From positions 744,001 through 808,000 of the forward strand of contig NZ_UGHK01000002.1 in NCBI RefSeq assembly GCF_900450705.1: a stretch of 64,000 bases of DNA, in the 5' to 3' direction. A program made the position numbers and the translations under genes. Below are positions 1-10,000 of the stretch, piece after piece; position 1 is the stretch's first letter, and every line of letters starts with the position of its first letter. A model generated the notes under the pieces. That model worked only from the letters and a program-made list of their open reading frames with translations, did not search any database and was not told the origin of the DNA. The DNA is from Avibacterium paragallinarum (GTDB lineage Bacteria > Pseudomonadota > Gammaproteobacteria > Enterobacterales > Pasteurellaceae).

Positions 1-314
1 TTAACATAGTAAATATTCACTGCCACAAAAGGGAACATCGCCAACAAAAAAAGCAAAATATGCCAGTTATACCATAATGCGGGCAGGGCAAATAATAAAC
101 TAGTGATGGCGTAGATCAGCGTCCATTTGCGGTAAAGCTCAAGGTTTCTGCCCTTAAATAAATTTAAAAATGGGTATGTCATTAAATAAAGGGAAAACCA
201 CGCGACTAAAAGAAAAAAATGCAACGCAATAGGCTTAGCAAGCAACATTCCGTATAAAAAGGGCATCAGTGCCATTACGATAGCACCGTGTTGATTAGAA
301 ATAAGCAGTTTCAT
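1..314 (-). CDS. YwiC-like membrane protein, C-terminus outside window
   Basis: A reading frame starts with ATG at 314 and stays open to the window edge (about 104 codons). It begins MKLLISNQHGAIVMALMPF, and the QHGA...PF pattern is typical of the YwiC-like family of integral membrane proteins of unknown function. At least three strongly hydrophobic stretches are visible (around residues 12-30, 37-50 and 70-100), separated by a short basic segment with NLFKGRNLELYRKW. An uptake signal lies directly upstream at about 319-328. Only the N-terminal part is in the window, so total length and integrity cannot be judged. The family assignment rests on recognising the N-terminal motif. Confidence 0.6.
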   Translation of the reverse strand, partial: MKLLISNQHGAIVMALMPFLYGMLLAKPIALHFFLLVAWFSLYLMTYPFLNLFKGRNLELYRKWTLIYAITSLLFALPALWYNWHILLFLLAMFPFVAVNIYYV

Positions 315-401
315 TTGCAAAGTGCGGTCAAAAAAATAAAAGGAATTTTAGCTATTTTTTCGCACTATCGCTATAATATTTGCGAATTATTTTTATTTAC
401 T

Positions 402-478
402 CTAGTCGTTTGATTTCAAAATAATGCGGGTGATCTTTGGGATAACGCCTTGCTTATTTTGAACTGCACAACGATATA
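402..478. repeat. Degenerate copy of a palindromic intergenic repeat
   Basis: The arms TAGTCGTTTGATTTCAAAAT and the later TTATTTTGAACT match the two ends of the fuller repeat at 34664-34769 read on the opposite strand. The middle is shortened. It lies in the promoter region of the RidA-family gene. Confidence 0.55.
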
Positions 479-507
479 ATGATGAAAAACCAACACAAGG
501 AGAAAAA

Positions 508-858
508 ATGACAGCAATTCAACGTTTTCATACCAATGCCCGCTTAGCCGAAATGTGCGTTTATAATGGCGTCGCCTATTTAGCGGGGCAAGTGCCAGAA
601 AATACCCAAGCTAATGCCTATGCTCAAACGAAAGAGGTGCTAGGCTTGATTGATAAATTGCTCGCGGAAGCGGGTTCAGACAAAAGCAAAATCCTGAATG
701 CCCAAATTTATTTAGCCAATATGCAGGATTATGCGGAGATGAATCAGGCGTGGGACGAATGGGTGGATCGCCAAAATCCGCCAAGTCGAGCCAGCGTAGA
801 AGCCAAGCTCGCTTCACCTGAATGGAAAGTTGAGATTGTGATTAGCGCGGCGGTGTAA
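508..858 (+). CDS. RidA/YjgF/UK114-family protein (YoaB-like)
   Basis: This 116-residue protein has the length and signatures of the Rid family: an N-terminal NGVAYLAGQVPENT segment, a central helix region and the C-terminal PPSRASVEAKLASPEWKVEIVI segment. The Arg in PPSRAS corresponds to the substrate-carboxylate-binding Arg of deaminating Rid proteins. RidA members hydrolyse reactive enamine/imine intermediates made by PLP enzymes in the cytoplasm. YoaB-like members are less well characterised, and this sequence looks closer to that branch. A good ribosome site (AAGGAG) lies about 7 nt before the ATG. The gene appears monocistronic, with a decayed palindromic repeat upstream. The family call is secure; the exact substrate is not. 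Confidence 0.9.
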   Translation: MTAIQRFHTNARLAEMCVYNGVAYLAGQVPENTQANAYAQTKEVLGLIDKLLAEAGSDKSKILNAQIYLANMQDYAEMNQAWDEWVDRQNPPSRASVEAKLASPEWKVEIVISAAV

Positions 859-894
859 AATACAAAACCTTCTAACAAAGCGAATACAGTTTAG

Positions 895-1758
895 TTATAA
901 CGACAATTCCACCAGTAAAGGATTATGATCGGAGCTGGTAGTTTTTATCGTGCGGGCGTTTTTCACCTTGAAGCCTCGCACGAAAACCCAATCCAGTGGG
1001 TTTGAAAAAAATCGCAAACGATCATCAGGCTGAAACTGCACAGGGGTTAAACCATAAAGTGCGGTCAGTTTTTGGATTAAATCTATTCGCCCACGATTCC
1101 ACGCATTAAAATCGCCCGCCAGAATAATCGGGCCTTGATGGGCTTGCAATAATTGAAACATCGCTGTGAGTTGCTGTTGATAGTGGGCAGGATTCCATTC
1201 AAAATTAACTAAATGCACATTGATGATTAACAGCCTTTGCCCGTCTGCCAGCGGAAATGCCATCGCGTTTCCTACTTTGGGAATGCGAATCCAAGGCTCT
1301 ACAGAAGCCCCCGCACAATAAAAACGCGGTGTAAAACGGCTGAGCAAATCCACGCCAGATTGCTGCCCTAAATAAGCAAAACTGCTGGTATAAAGTGCGG
1401 TAGGAAATTGCGATGAAAATTGCGAATCTAGATGTTGCCCGCTGGACACTTCTTGCAAAAATAAAAAATCCTTGCCCTCGGCGAGCGTTTTCAACTGTTC
1501 CTGCCAGCCTCAATCTTGCCCTTTGTGCATATTCCACACCAGCAAGCGAAAATCCCGCTGTGCAATGGGGTCAATGTTCCCATTGGTGTGAAAACAAGCC
1601 ACAGATTGATCTAAGGCTTGCCGTTGATAGGATAAAGTGCGAGCTGTTTGAAACTGAGTTTTTGGCACAGGGAAAATCGCTAAGCTGTACCAAAGATAGC
1701 CTCCCCCCATAAAAGTTAAACTAAATAAGGCAATAAAAAAGAATTTTAATTTACTCAT
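895..1758 (-). pseudogene. Endonuclease/exonuclease/phosphatase (EEP) family protein, interrupted by in-frame TGA
   Basis: Two segments, 1758-1510 and 1509-895, lie in the same frame and are separated only by a TGA at 1512-1510. Read through, they give about 286 residues with an N-terminal membrane anchor (residues 5-27), then the EEP signatures: LLVWNMHKGQ near the break, FLFLQEVS (metal-binding Glu), GDFNAWNRGR (catalytic Asp/Asn) and a C-terminal SSDHNPLLVEL (catalytic Asp-His). The family includes the UPF0294 proteins of gamma-proteobacteria. The stop falls between the first and second catalytic motifs, so termination there would remove all later catalytic residues. The family does not use selenocysteine and no SECIS-like hairpin is evident, so a nonsense mutation (or sequencing error) is the simplest reading. 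Confidence 0.8.
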
Positions 1759-1912
1759 TTTGATGTATTTTAAAAATTTATCTTTATAAATAATAACAGT
1801 TTACTTATACTACGCCAATAAATTTGGCTTGTTACTCCATTCCAATCTCACTTATCAAATGGAAAAAAATCAGCCCCTTTTCTTAGTGAAATTCATTGAT
1901 TAAGGCATTTTA

Positions 1913-3229
1913 ATGAACGTTTATACCTACATTTGTTTTCTCTCTGCTATTTCTATTTTTGTTGGTTTCATTACTCAGAAAATTAATGACAAAATTCAAT
2001 ATACTATAGCAATTACAGCAACCTCAATGGTCGCCTCATTACTTTTTCTGATAATGGGTCATCTTAATTGGCTCAATATTGATCAACTTGCTCGCGGAAT
2101 AATGGAACAAATTGATTTCAAAAGTTTCCTACTCAACGGTATTCTAGGTTTCTTACTTTTCGCTGGAGCATTGGGGATAAAGCTCCCTGTAATGCAAAGC
2201 CAAAAATGTGAAATTACAATCCTTGCACTTTTCTCCACCTTCGCCTCTACCTTTCTGATCGGCATAACTTTTTATCTCCTTACTTATCTATTAGGTTGGG
2301 AAGTGGATTTCATCTATTGTATGTTATTTGGAGCGTTAATTTCCCCTACCGATCCTATCGCTGTTCTTGCCATTATTAAAAATCTCAAAGCACCGAAAAA
2401 GCTCTCAATGAAAGTAGAGGGTGAGTCCTTGTTTAATGATGGCGTAGGGTTAGTCATTTTTACCACTATTTTCGCCGTTGCTTTTGGAGGAAAACAGCCA
2501 ACATTAAGCGATGTAAGCGAACTCTTTTTTATGGAGGCGGGTGGCGGCTTGCTGTTTGGCTTAGTACTCGGCTTAATTGCCCATTTACTTATTTCCTCCA
2601 CTGATGACGGAAGCCTAGAAATACTCCTTACACTTACTATTCCAAGTGCAGGCTTTATGATTGCTAATTTACTCGAAGTTTCTGGAGCATTAGCAATGGT
2701 GGTATCAGGTATTATTATCGGGAATTGGACAAGACATACGGGATTTTCAAAACAAAGCCAACATTATTTAGATCACTTTTGGGAAATGATCGATCACTTT
2801 TTAAACTCACTCTTATTTCTATTAATTGGAGCAGCAATGCTGTTGGTGAATTTTACTTATCAAGGTATCATTCTCAGCCTGCTCGCTATCCCACTTTGCT
2901 TAATTTGTCGCTACATTAGCGTATGGACACCTTTTAAATTTCTCAGTATGAAAACCACCTATAATCCATATACTTTAAGAATTCTTACTTGGGGAGGATT
3001 ACGGGGTGGACTTTCTCTTGCAATGGCAATGTCTATTCCCGTAGGCAGTCTTTACATTTCTAAAATTGGAATGAATGTACGAGATTTACTTCTCGTAATG
3101 ACTTACACTGTCGTAATGTTTTCAATTCTTGTTCAAGGAACAACTATTGAAACGATGGTGAGAAAATCTAAAGAAGCTACTCTGCAAGCAAGAGGATATA
3201 TAAACTTAAAACCTGAACACAAAAAATAA
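1913..3229 (+). CDS. Na+/H+ antiporter, CPA1 (NhaP-type) family
   Basis: This 438-residue polytopic membrane protein has about 12 hydrophobic segments. The central motifs FGALISPTDPIAVLAI and EGESLFNDGVGLVIF carry the acidic transport residues typical of CPA1 cation:proton antiporters. A later LTWGGLRGGLSLAMAMSIP segment is also family-typical. It probably exchanges cytoplasmic Na+ or K+ for protons across the inner membrane. The start ATG follows a short AT-rich leader. The gene stands alone and ends before a strong terminator hairpin. It is shorter than eukaryotic NHEs or E. coli YjcE because it lacks a long C-terminal cytoplasmic domain. Ion specificity cannot be read from sequence. Confidence 0.88.
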   Translation: MNVYTYICFLSAISIFVGFITQKINDKIQYTIAITATSMVASLLFLIMGHLNWLNIDQLARGIMEQIDFKSFLLNGILGFLLFAGALGIKLPVMQSQKCEITILALFSTFASTFLIGITFYLLTYLLGWEVDFIYCMLFGALISPTDPIAVLAIIKNLKAPKKLSMKVEGESLFNDGVGLVIFTTIFAVAFGGKQPTLSDVSELFFMEAGGGLLFGLVLGLIAHLLISSTDDGSLEILLTLTIPSAGFMIANLLEVSGALAMVVSGIIIGNWTRHTGFSKQSQHYLDHFWEMIDHFLNSLLFLLIGAAMLLVNFTYQGIILSLLAIPLCLICRYISVWTPFKFLSMKTTYNPYTLRILTWGGLRGGLSLAMAMSIPVGSLYISKIGMNVRDLLLVMTYTVVMFSILVQGTTIETMVRKSKEATLQARGYINLKPEHKK

Positions 3230-3319
3230 CTCTTATATAGAAAATTGTTATATCGTAACTTATTCTATCTTTTAGAGGGATGACCTTTCGCCCCAAGAGT
3301 TAAAATATTTTGGTTAGAA

Positions 3320-3355
3320 AAACTAAGCCGTTGTTTATAAGGCTTAGTTTTTTAT
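3320..3355. terminator. Rho-independent terminator, probably bidirectional
   Basis: The stem AACTAAGCC / GGCTTAGTT has an 11-nt loop and is followed by TTTTTATC. It lies between the converging antiporter gene and the hlyD-like gene. Confidence 0.8.
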
Positions 3356-3417
3356 CTAATGACAGCAATCATTTAATATTAAAGCTCCCTGATATAAAAA
3401 ATCTTAATTTAATATAG

Positions 3418-4845
3418 CTAGCGTTCTCGTAAACTCTCACTTAATGTTGCCTGTAATGGGCTAAGTAAATAATTTATTACTCTACGATTCCCTGTCTTAA
3501 TTTCCGCACTTACTTTCATCCCAGCCGTTAATTTCACTTTCCGATTATCTATAAACAAAAAGTCTTCATCTAAGCTAATCACTGTTGAAAATACCAAGCC
3601 CAACTTATCATTTTCTATCGCATCAAAGCTAACACTTTTAACAGAGCCTGTAATATAGCCATAACGCGTATAGGGAAAAGCCTCTATTTTAATAGTAACG
3701 GGCTGACCAACCTTTACAAAACCAATATCTTGATTACTAATAAATGCCGTTACCTCAAGTTTATCTTCTTGAGGAACGATAACCATAAGTTGCTGAGCCT
3801 CTGTAACAACACCGCCAACAGTATGAATGCTAAGCTGTTGTACCGTACCTGTAACTGGTGATTTTATCGTTGTCGTACTCTGCCGTTGTAAAGCCTTCTG
3901 TTCTTCAAAAACAAGTTGCTCAACTTGCTCATTTGCCTGACGCAACCCCTCTCTAATATTTCGAAGAAAAGTGTACAACAATAAATCATAAGACTCTTGA
4001 GCTTGTTTAATACTAGATTCTATTTCAACAAGTTTACTTTGCTGAGAGGCAAGCTCATTCTTAAGGTTAATAAACTTACTCTCTTGTTCCAAAAACTCGT
4101 GTTTTGCAATAATTTTTTTCTTATATAGAGCATTAAAATCATTAAACCGCTCTCTCTCAATCTTTTCAAGACCTCGATATTTCTCAATCTGAAAAAGGAT
4201 CGTTTCTTTTTCAGCAAGCCGCTGTTCTAATAATAATTTCGCCTGTTTACGTTCTGATGTAAAAGCTTGGTATTGTTCAGAAACAAGTTGTTGTGATTGC
4301 ATAATATCAACTTTATCAAAATCCCTATTATCGGGAATTTTCAATACGGGCATCTTTTGCTCTTCAATTACTGCTAAAAGTGATTCCGCCCTTAATTTTG
4401 TCAATAATGCGAGAGATAAGGATTTTTTCGTTTTCTCATAATCAGCCTCAACCCCTAATGTTGTCAGCTTAACTAAATTTTCTCCTTTTAAAACACGCTG
4501 TCCATCAACAACATAAATGCCATCTACTATAGCTCGTTCAATTGGTTGAATTACCTTACTACGCCCACTATAAGATAACTTACCACTTGCAACCGCAACA
4601 ACATCAACTTTCCCCCAAATAGACCAAATCAATGCAATGATAATGAAACAAACAATAGCTCGGGCAACCCATTTCGGTAATGCAGATACTGGTTTTTCAA
4701 TTAATTCTAAATGTGCAGGTAAAAACGCATATTCATCAGACTCACGCTTGGGTAAGTCAAATGTTTTCCGTTCTCTCCATACTTCTTTGATATGGCGATA
4801 ATATTTACCTATAAAATTATGAATACCACGACAATATAACCCCAT
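3418..4845 (-). CDS. Type I secretion periplasmic adaptor, HlyD family
   Basis: This 475-residue membrane fusion protein links an inner-membrane ABC exporter to an outer-membrane TolC channel. It has a cytoplasmic N-terminus (about 1-58), one membrane helix (about 60-80, VARAIVCFIIIALIWSIWG) and a barrel half starting VASGKLSYSGRSKVIQP. A long alpha-helical hairpin rich in Glu/Gln/Lys covers roughly 150-310. The returning lipoyl/barrel half carries TIKSPVTGTVQQLSIHTVGGVV and a C-terminal KVKLTAGMKVSAEIKTGNR, which closely follows the HlyD consensus. It starts one base after the ABC transporter gene, so the two are translationally coupled. No TolC gene is present here, so the genome-encoded TolC is presumably shared. 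It is the last gene of the RTX secretion operon. Confidence 0.93.
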   Translation of the reverse strand: MGLYCRGIHNFIGKYYRHIKEVWRERKTFDLPKRESDEYAFLPAHLELIEKPVSALPKWVARAIVCFIIIALIWSIWGKVDVVAVASGKLSYSGRSKVIQPIERAIVDGIYVVDGQRVLKGENLVKLTTLGVEADYEKTKKSLSLALLTKLRAESLLAVIEEQKMPVLKIPDNRDFDKVDIMQSQQLVSEQYQAFTSERKQAKLLLEQRLAEKETILFQIEKYRGLEKIERERFNDFNALYKKKIIAKHEFLEQESKFINLKNELASQQSKLVEIESSIKQAQESYDLLLYTFLRNIREGLRQANEQVEQLVFEEQKALQRQSTTTIKSPVTGTVQQLSIHTVGGVVTEAQQLMVIVPQEDKLEVTAFISNQDIGFVKVGQPVTIKIEAFPYTRYGYITGSVKSVSFDAIENDKLGLVFSTVISLDEDFLFIDNRKVKLTAGMKVSAEIKTGNRRVINYLLSPLQATLSESLRER

Positions 4846-4846
4846 A

Positions 4847-6991
4847 TTAAAGCCCTGACTGTAATTGATTTAAATATGAATATAGCCCATTTTCATTCTC
4901 TAATAACATATCATGAGAGCCACTCTCTACGATGTTTCCTTGTTCCATAACAACGATTTTATTAGCCATTCTAATCGTAGATAAGCGATGAGCAATGATA
5001 ATAACAGTACGCCCGCGACAAATCGAATTCATATTTTGCATAATTATTCTCTCAGACTCATAATCTAATGCACTAGTTGCTTCATCAAAAATTAAAATTT
5101 TAGGATTAGAAATCAACGCTCTCGCAATAGCAATTCGCTGACGTTGTCCACCAGATAATCCCGCACCTTGTTCGCCAACCAATGTATCATAACCTTCAGA
5201 TAATTGCGTAATAAAATCATGAGCACCTGCCAATTTAGCTGCAATGATCACCTTCTCCATTGAAATTCCAGGTTCACTAATTGCAATATTATCTCTAATA
5301 CTTCGATTTAATAGAACACTATCCTGTAACACAACCCCAATTTGTCGCCGTAACCAATTTGGATCAACCACAGAAAGATCTTGTCCATCAATATAAATAC
5401 GCCCAGATTGCGGAATATATAATCGTTGAATTAATTTAGCGATAGTACTTTTACCTGAACCAGAACGACCTACAATCCCGACAACCTCTCCCGCTGATAA
5501 TTTCAACGAAAAATCTGAAATAATATCTCTATCCTCAGGTTTATATCTAAACTTAACATTTTCAAAAACAATATCCCCCTTAATTTCCGGTAGAGCTAAC
5601 TTACTTTTTGCTGTCTCCATTGGTGTGTTCAGAATATCACCTAAACGCTCTACTGATATCCCTACCTGCTGAAAATCTTGCCATAGCTGAGCCAAACGTA
5701 TAACTGGCGTAGCAACCTGGCTTGCTAACATATTAAAGGCAATTAATTGCCCAATACTCATATCGCCACTAATTACTAGATGAGCACCTAACCAAAGGTT
5801 AATCACCATCACTAATTTTTGAATTAACTGTACGCCGTTTTGTCCTATTATTGCTAATTTAGACACTTCAAATCCGGCTTTAACATAACCAGCTAATTGC
5901 TTATCCCAATATTCAACCATTTTAGGCGAAATAGCCATAGATTTAACAACATTAATGGCAGTAATAGATTCCACTAAAAAGGCTTGGTTATCTGCATTTC
6001 GAGCAAATTTTTCATCTAATTTCTTCCTCAATATCGGCGTAATTATCATTGACCATATGACATAGCAAGGTAATGACAATAAAACAACCAACGTAAGCCA
6101 TCCACTATAGAACCACATTACACTTAAGAAAATAAACGAAAAACATAAATCCAATAATGAAGTAAGAGCCTGACCTGTTAAAAAATTACGGATGTGTTCT
6201 AATTCTCTCACTCTTGCAACCGTATCTCCAACTCGACGAGCCTCAAAATAAGCTAAAGGTAATGCTAATAGATGGCGGAAGAGTTTTGCTCCTAATTCCA
6301 CATCCATACGACTTGTGGTGTGAGAAAAAACATAGCTACGTATCGCACTTAATAAGACTTCAAATAAAATAATAATACTCAAACCAACGGCAATGACGTT
6401 TAAAGTATTAAATCCTTGATGAACAAGAACCTTATCCATAACAACTTGGAAGAACAGTGGCGTAATCAAAGCCAAAATTTGTAGCACTAATGAAATGGCA
6501 ATCACCTCATACAAAATTCTTCTGTATTTAATAATGGCTGGAATAAACCAAGTAAAATCAAATTTTGCTAATTGTCCTAATACAGAAGCCCTAGAAGTTA
6601 ATAAAATAATTTGCCCTGTGTAACGTTGTGCAAAATCATCTGCACCTAAAACGATAGGCTGCTTTAATGCCAAATCATGAATTAAATATTTATTCTGCCT
6701 ATTATCAATTTTTGCCAAAATAAAATGTTGCTTATTTTCTCCATCCCAGACCAACACGGGTAAATTAATAAAAGACAAACGAGAGATCGATTTATTAGAC
6801 ACCCTAACTTTAAAACCCAAAGATTTTGCTGCCAACTGCCAATTGACTAAATCAAGACCAGCTCCATAAAGATCAAACTGATGTCTTATATCCTCCGTAT
6901 TAACCGCAATGCCATGAAAACGAGCTAATAAAACCAGTGCATCCAATGCATAATCATTTTTGTGTTCTTTTGTATTCATATTTATATCCAT
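4847..6991 (-). CDS. Type I secretion ABC transporter, HlyB-type
   Basis: This 714-residue permease/ATPase would energise export of the RTX protein. Residues about 10-135 form a C39 peptidase-like domain, but the expected catalytic Cys is absent (the first motif reads [14 protein letters not shown]). It is therefore the non-proteolytic docking type seen in HlyB. Five or six membrane segments span about 155-440. The nucleotide-binding domain carries Walker [14 protein letters not shown], signature [15 protein letters not shown], Walker [13 protein letters not shown] and the H-loop IIAHRLSTI. The ATG at 6991 directly follows the T-tract of a hairpin in the upstream gap, and an alternative ATG lies at 6979. 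It is coupled to the downstream HlyD gene. Confidence 0.94.
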   Translation of the reverse strand: MDINMNTKEHKNDYALDALVLLARFHGIAVNTEDIRHQFDLYGAGLDLVNWQLAAKSLGFKVRVSNKSISRLSFINLPVLVWDGENKQHFILAKIDNRQNKYLIHDLALKQPIVLGADDFAQRYTGQIILLTSRASVLGQLAKFDFTWFIPAIIKYRRILYEVIAISLVLQILALITPLFFQVVMDKVLVHQGFNTLNVIAVGLSIIILFEVLLSAIRSYVFSHTTSRMDVELGAKLFRHLLALPLAYFEARRVGDTVARVRELEHIRNFLTGQALTSLLDLCFSFIFLSVMWFYSGWLTLVVLLSLPCYVIWSMIITPILRKKLDEKFARNADNQAFLVESITAINVVKSMAISPKMVEYWDKQLAGYVKAGFEVSKLAIIGQNGVQLIQKLVMVINLWLGAHLVISGDMSIGQLIAFNMLASQVATPVIRLAQLWQDFQQVGISVERLGDILNTPMETAKSKLALPEIKGDIVFENVKFRYKPEDRDIISDFSLKLSAGEVVGIVGRSGSGKSTIAKLIQRLYIPQSGRIYIDGQDLSVVDPNWLRRQIGVVLQDSVLLNRSIRDNIAISEPGISMEKVIIAAKLAGAHDFITQLSEGYDTLVGEQGAGLSGGQRQRIAIARALISNPKILIFDEATSALDYESERIIMQNMNSICRGRTVIIIAHRLSTIRMANKIVVMEQGNIVESGSHDMLLENENGLYSYLNQLQSGL

Positions 6992-7021
6992 AAAAAAGGT
7001 AACTTAGCCTCCTAAGTTACC
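6992..7021 (-). terminator. Intra-operon terminator/attenuator between RTX gene and transporter genes
   Basis: On the minus strand a perfect 10-bp stem (GGTAACTTAG / CTAAGTTACC, with loop GAGG) is followed by six T residues. It begins 25 nt after the RTX stop codon, and the T-run abuts the ATG of the ABC transporter gene. The stem and loop contain AGGAGG, which would serve as a ribosome site if the hairpin opened. This suggests that most transcripts end after the RTX gene and that a fraction reads through into the exporter genes. Confidence 0.75.
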
Positions 7022-7046
7022 TCTATTTACCACTTAGCTTCAGAAT

Positions 7047-10000
7047 CTATTTCCAATTCGCTGCCAAAATCGTATCTAATTTTGCATGATAATCAGCTGA
7101 TAAATGAATTTGCCCAGCCGCGGGAACATCAAAATTCGCCATTGCCGTAACCAGTGAATCAATCTGAGATTCTACCAATCGTTTTCCATCACCAGCAATA
7201 ATCGTTTCTATTTTATGATCCTCACTATGGGTTGAGCTATACCAATCATCAATGATAATACTATCATTTGTACCAATAACATTGATCACAAGATCATTAT
7301 CCGATTTTTTAAACCATAATTGATCGGCATTGATTCCGCTATTAAATTGCAATATATCATTACCAGATTCTTCTTTAATTAAGTCATTGCCATTTCCACG
7401 AGAGAAAATATAAGTATCATTACCAACACCGCCCATTAAGAAATCACTACCATTTCCCCCTATCAATGTATCATTACCTGCATAGCCAATTAAACGGTTA
7501 TTAGACTCATTGCCTTCCAACACATTCTCTAACCCATTACCTGCACCTGAAATAGGTTTTTCGCCAGATAATGTTAAATTTTCCAAATGGGTAGATAAAG
7601 TATAGGAAACTGAAGAAATCACTTTATCAATACCTTCGCCTGCCATTTCCACCACCTCATCTAAACTAGAATCAACAAGATAGATATCATCGCCTTTCCC
7701 ACCAATCATAACATCATCACCTAATCCGCCATCTAAACGATTTGCTCCCGCATTACCAAGTAAACGATTGTTGTCATGATTTCCAGTTGCATTAATATTG
7801 GCATCGCCTACTAGCATCAATTCCTCAACGTTATCAGATAACTGATAGGAAACATTTGATTTAATCACATCATAGCCACCATTTAGTGTTTCAATAACAA
7901 GATCTCTAGCATTATCTACGATATAAACATCATCACCCTCAAGCCCTTCCATTGTATCGGCTCCAGATTTTCCATCTAAATAATTTCCTACGGCATTTCC
8001 TCTGAGTGAATCATTTTGAGACGTACCTAAAAAGGTTTGCTGTAATCTTTCTAAAACAGAAGGGCTGGTATCAGTTAAATTATTTTTAACAATTGCTTCC
8101 AAACGATTATTTCTTACCCCTTTCAAAGTAATATATTGCGTATCTTCGCCTGGCGTACCAAACCATAAACGAGAATAAATCTCCCCGTTAATCAACATTT
8201 CCTGCATTGTTAAAGACAATTGACCGCGATACTGGGATATATCAATTTTCTCATTAGGATTATTTACATCAAAATCAGTAATCAAGTTTTTCAACACCCC
8301 TCTTCCCACACCTTTTGAGGTATCTTTTACCACAATAAATTTATCATTACCGCTTCCCCCAGTCGCAGAAGCATTGCTAAACTTAACATTATTTAAGGTA
8401 ACGGGTTTTGTATATAATTGATTATCGTACCCAATCGCCGACTCATCGCCTTCTAAGTAAATCGTATCATTACCCGCATCGCCGCCCAGTGAATCTAATC
8501 CATTCCCACCATAAAGGATATCATCACCAGCACCTCCACGAACAATGTCATTTCCATCACCGCCATATAGCGTATCATTTCCACCATTAGGTTGATCCGT
8601 GCTATGTTCTCCAACTAGCACATCATCCCCTAACCCGCCATATAAGGTATCATTCTTATTACCACCAAAAATACGATCGTTTCCAGCTGAACCCCAATAA
8701 ACCACTTCCACATCTGGTAACCCCGTCTCTTGGGCTGAAGATGAAAACCCATAAGCATAATAATCGCGAAGGAATAAAGGATTAAATTTCTCCGCCGTAA
8801 TCACAACATTATCTAACCCCAAGCTTTCACTTTGCACATTAACCAAACGCACAGTTTGTCCATCACCTAAATGAATAATCGTATCCTTTTCGTCCTGCTG
8901 TAGATTTAATCGTTTCAAGGTTGAAAATTCACTTAATACTAATTTATCAATGCCAACTTTAAAATCAGTGATAATATCTTGATTGCCAGCATATTTATTT
9001 ATAACAAAGATATCTTTTCCACTTCCTCCAGAAAGCTTATTATTGCCCTGAGCACCATACAAAATATCATCGCCCTCAAAACCAAACAGCATATCATCAC
9101 CTCTTCCACCAATGAGCAAATTACGCTTAGCATTCCCCACTAGCACATCATCGAAATCACCACTGATAACGCCTTCAATTGCAGACGGATCATCAATAGA
9201 TAACTTTTTGCTATTTAAGTATGCTTCTCCATCAGCCAGGTTCACATAAACCGCACCATTTACGGCAGCAGCATTAATCACATCAAAGCCACCGTCAGTA
9301 TCCGATAAGCGATTTTTTCCCTCTACAGATTGATATTCATCAGTATAGATATAAGTATCACCGCCATCATCGCTTGAACCATAAAGGCTTAAGCTCCAAT
9401 CATGCAAAATCCCTGTTTTTCCTGTATTTGCATCAAAAACTTGCAAACGCCACTGCCCATTCGGATCTTCACCTTTTAAAAGTGCGGTGTTAAATGTGTA
9501 TTGTAATGTTTTGCTATCATAAAAGTCTTTATCCCCTGTATATTCATCACTTCCCTCAACCCAACCTGGGCGATTCATTAATATAGATTCCGTACCAGAA
9601 GGTGAAATCAGCTTAATAATCACATCACTGGCTTGTTCATGGGTTAAATTGACAGACACTAACACATTCTCCAAGACAATATTCGCATTGCTCACCGTCA
9701 CAGAAAATTGATGTCCGCTATTATCCTCTAGTTGAAAATCAATTTGACCAGAGGAATAGATTTTATCTAACCGCACTTCATTCTTATAGGTTTCTTGGTT
9801 ATGCCAGTTCTCGGCTAAACGCACAGCCGCTTGAGCATCCACCACGCCATAACCATAGTCATGACTTACATGCCGACCTCCCCCATTCCAGTTTTTATCA
9901 CCATTCCATTGCCAACTGTTCCCAACAGACTTATCCCCTCTTGCCGTCAATGAAAGTATCTCTTGTATATCACGATAGCCTAATTTTGGGTTAGCTTCCA

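Noticed and set aside
895-1758. In-frame TGA of the EEP gene as a selenocysteine codon
   Set aside because: EEP hydrolases have no selenocysteine at this place and no hairpin follows the TGA, unlike fdnG.
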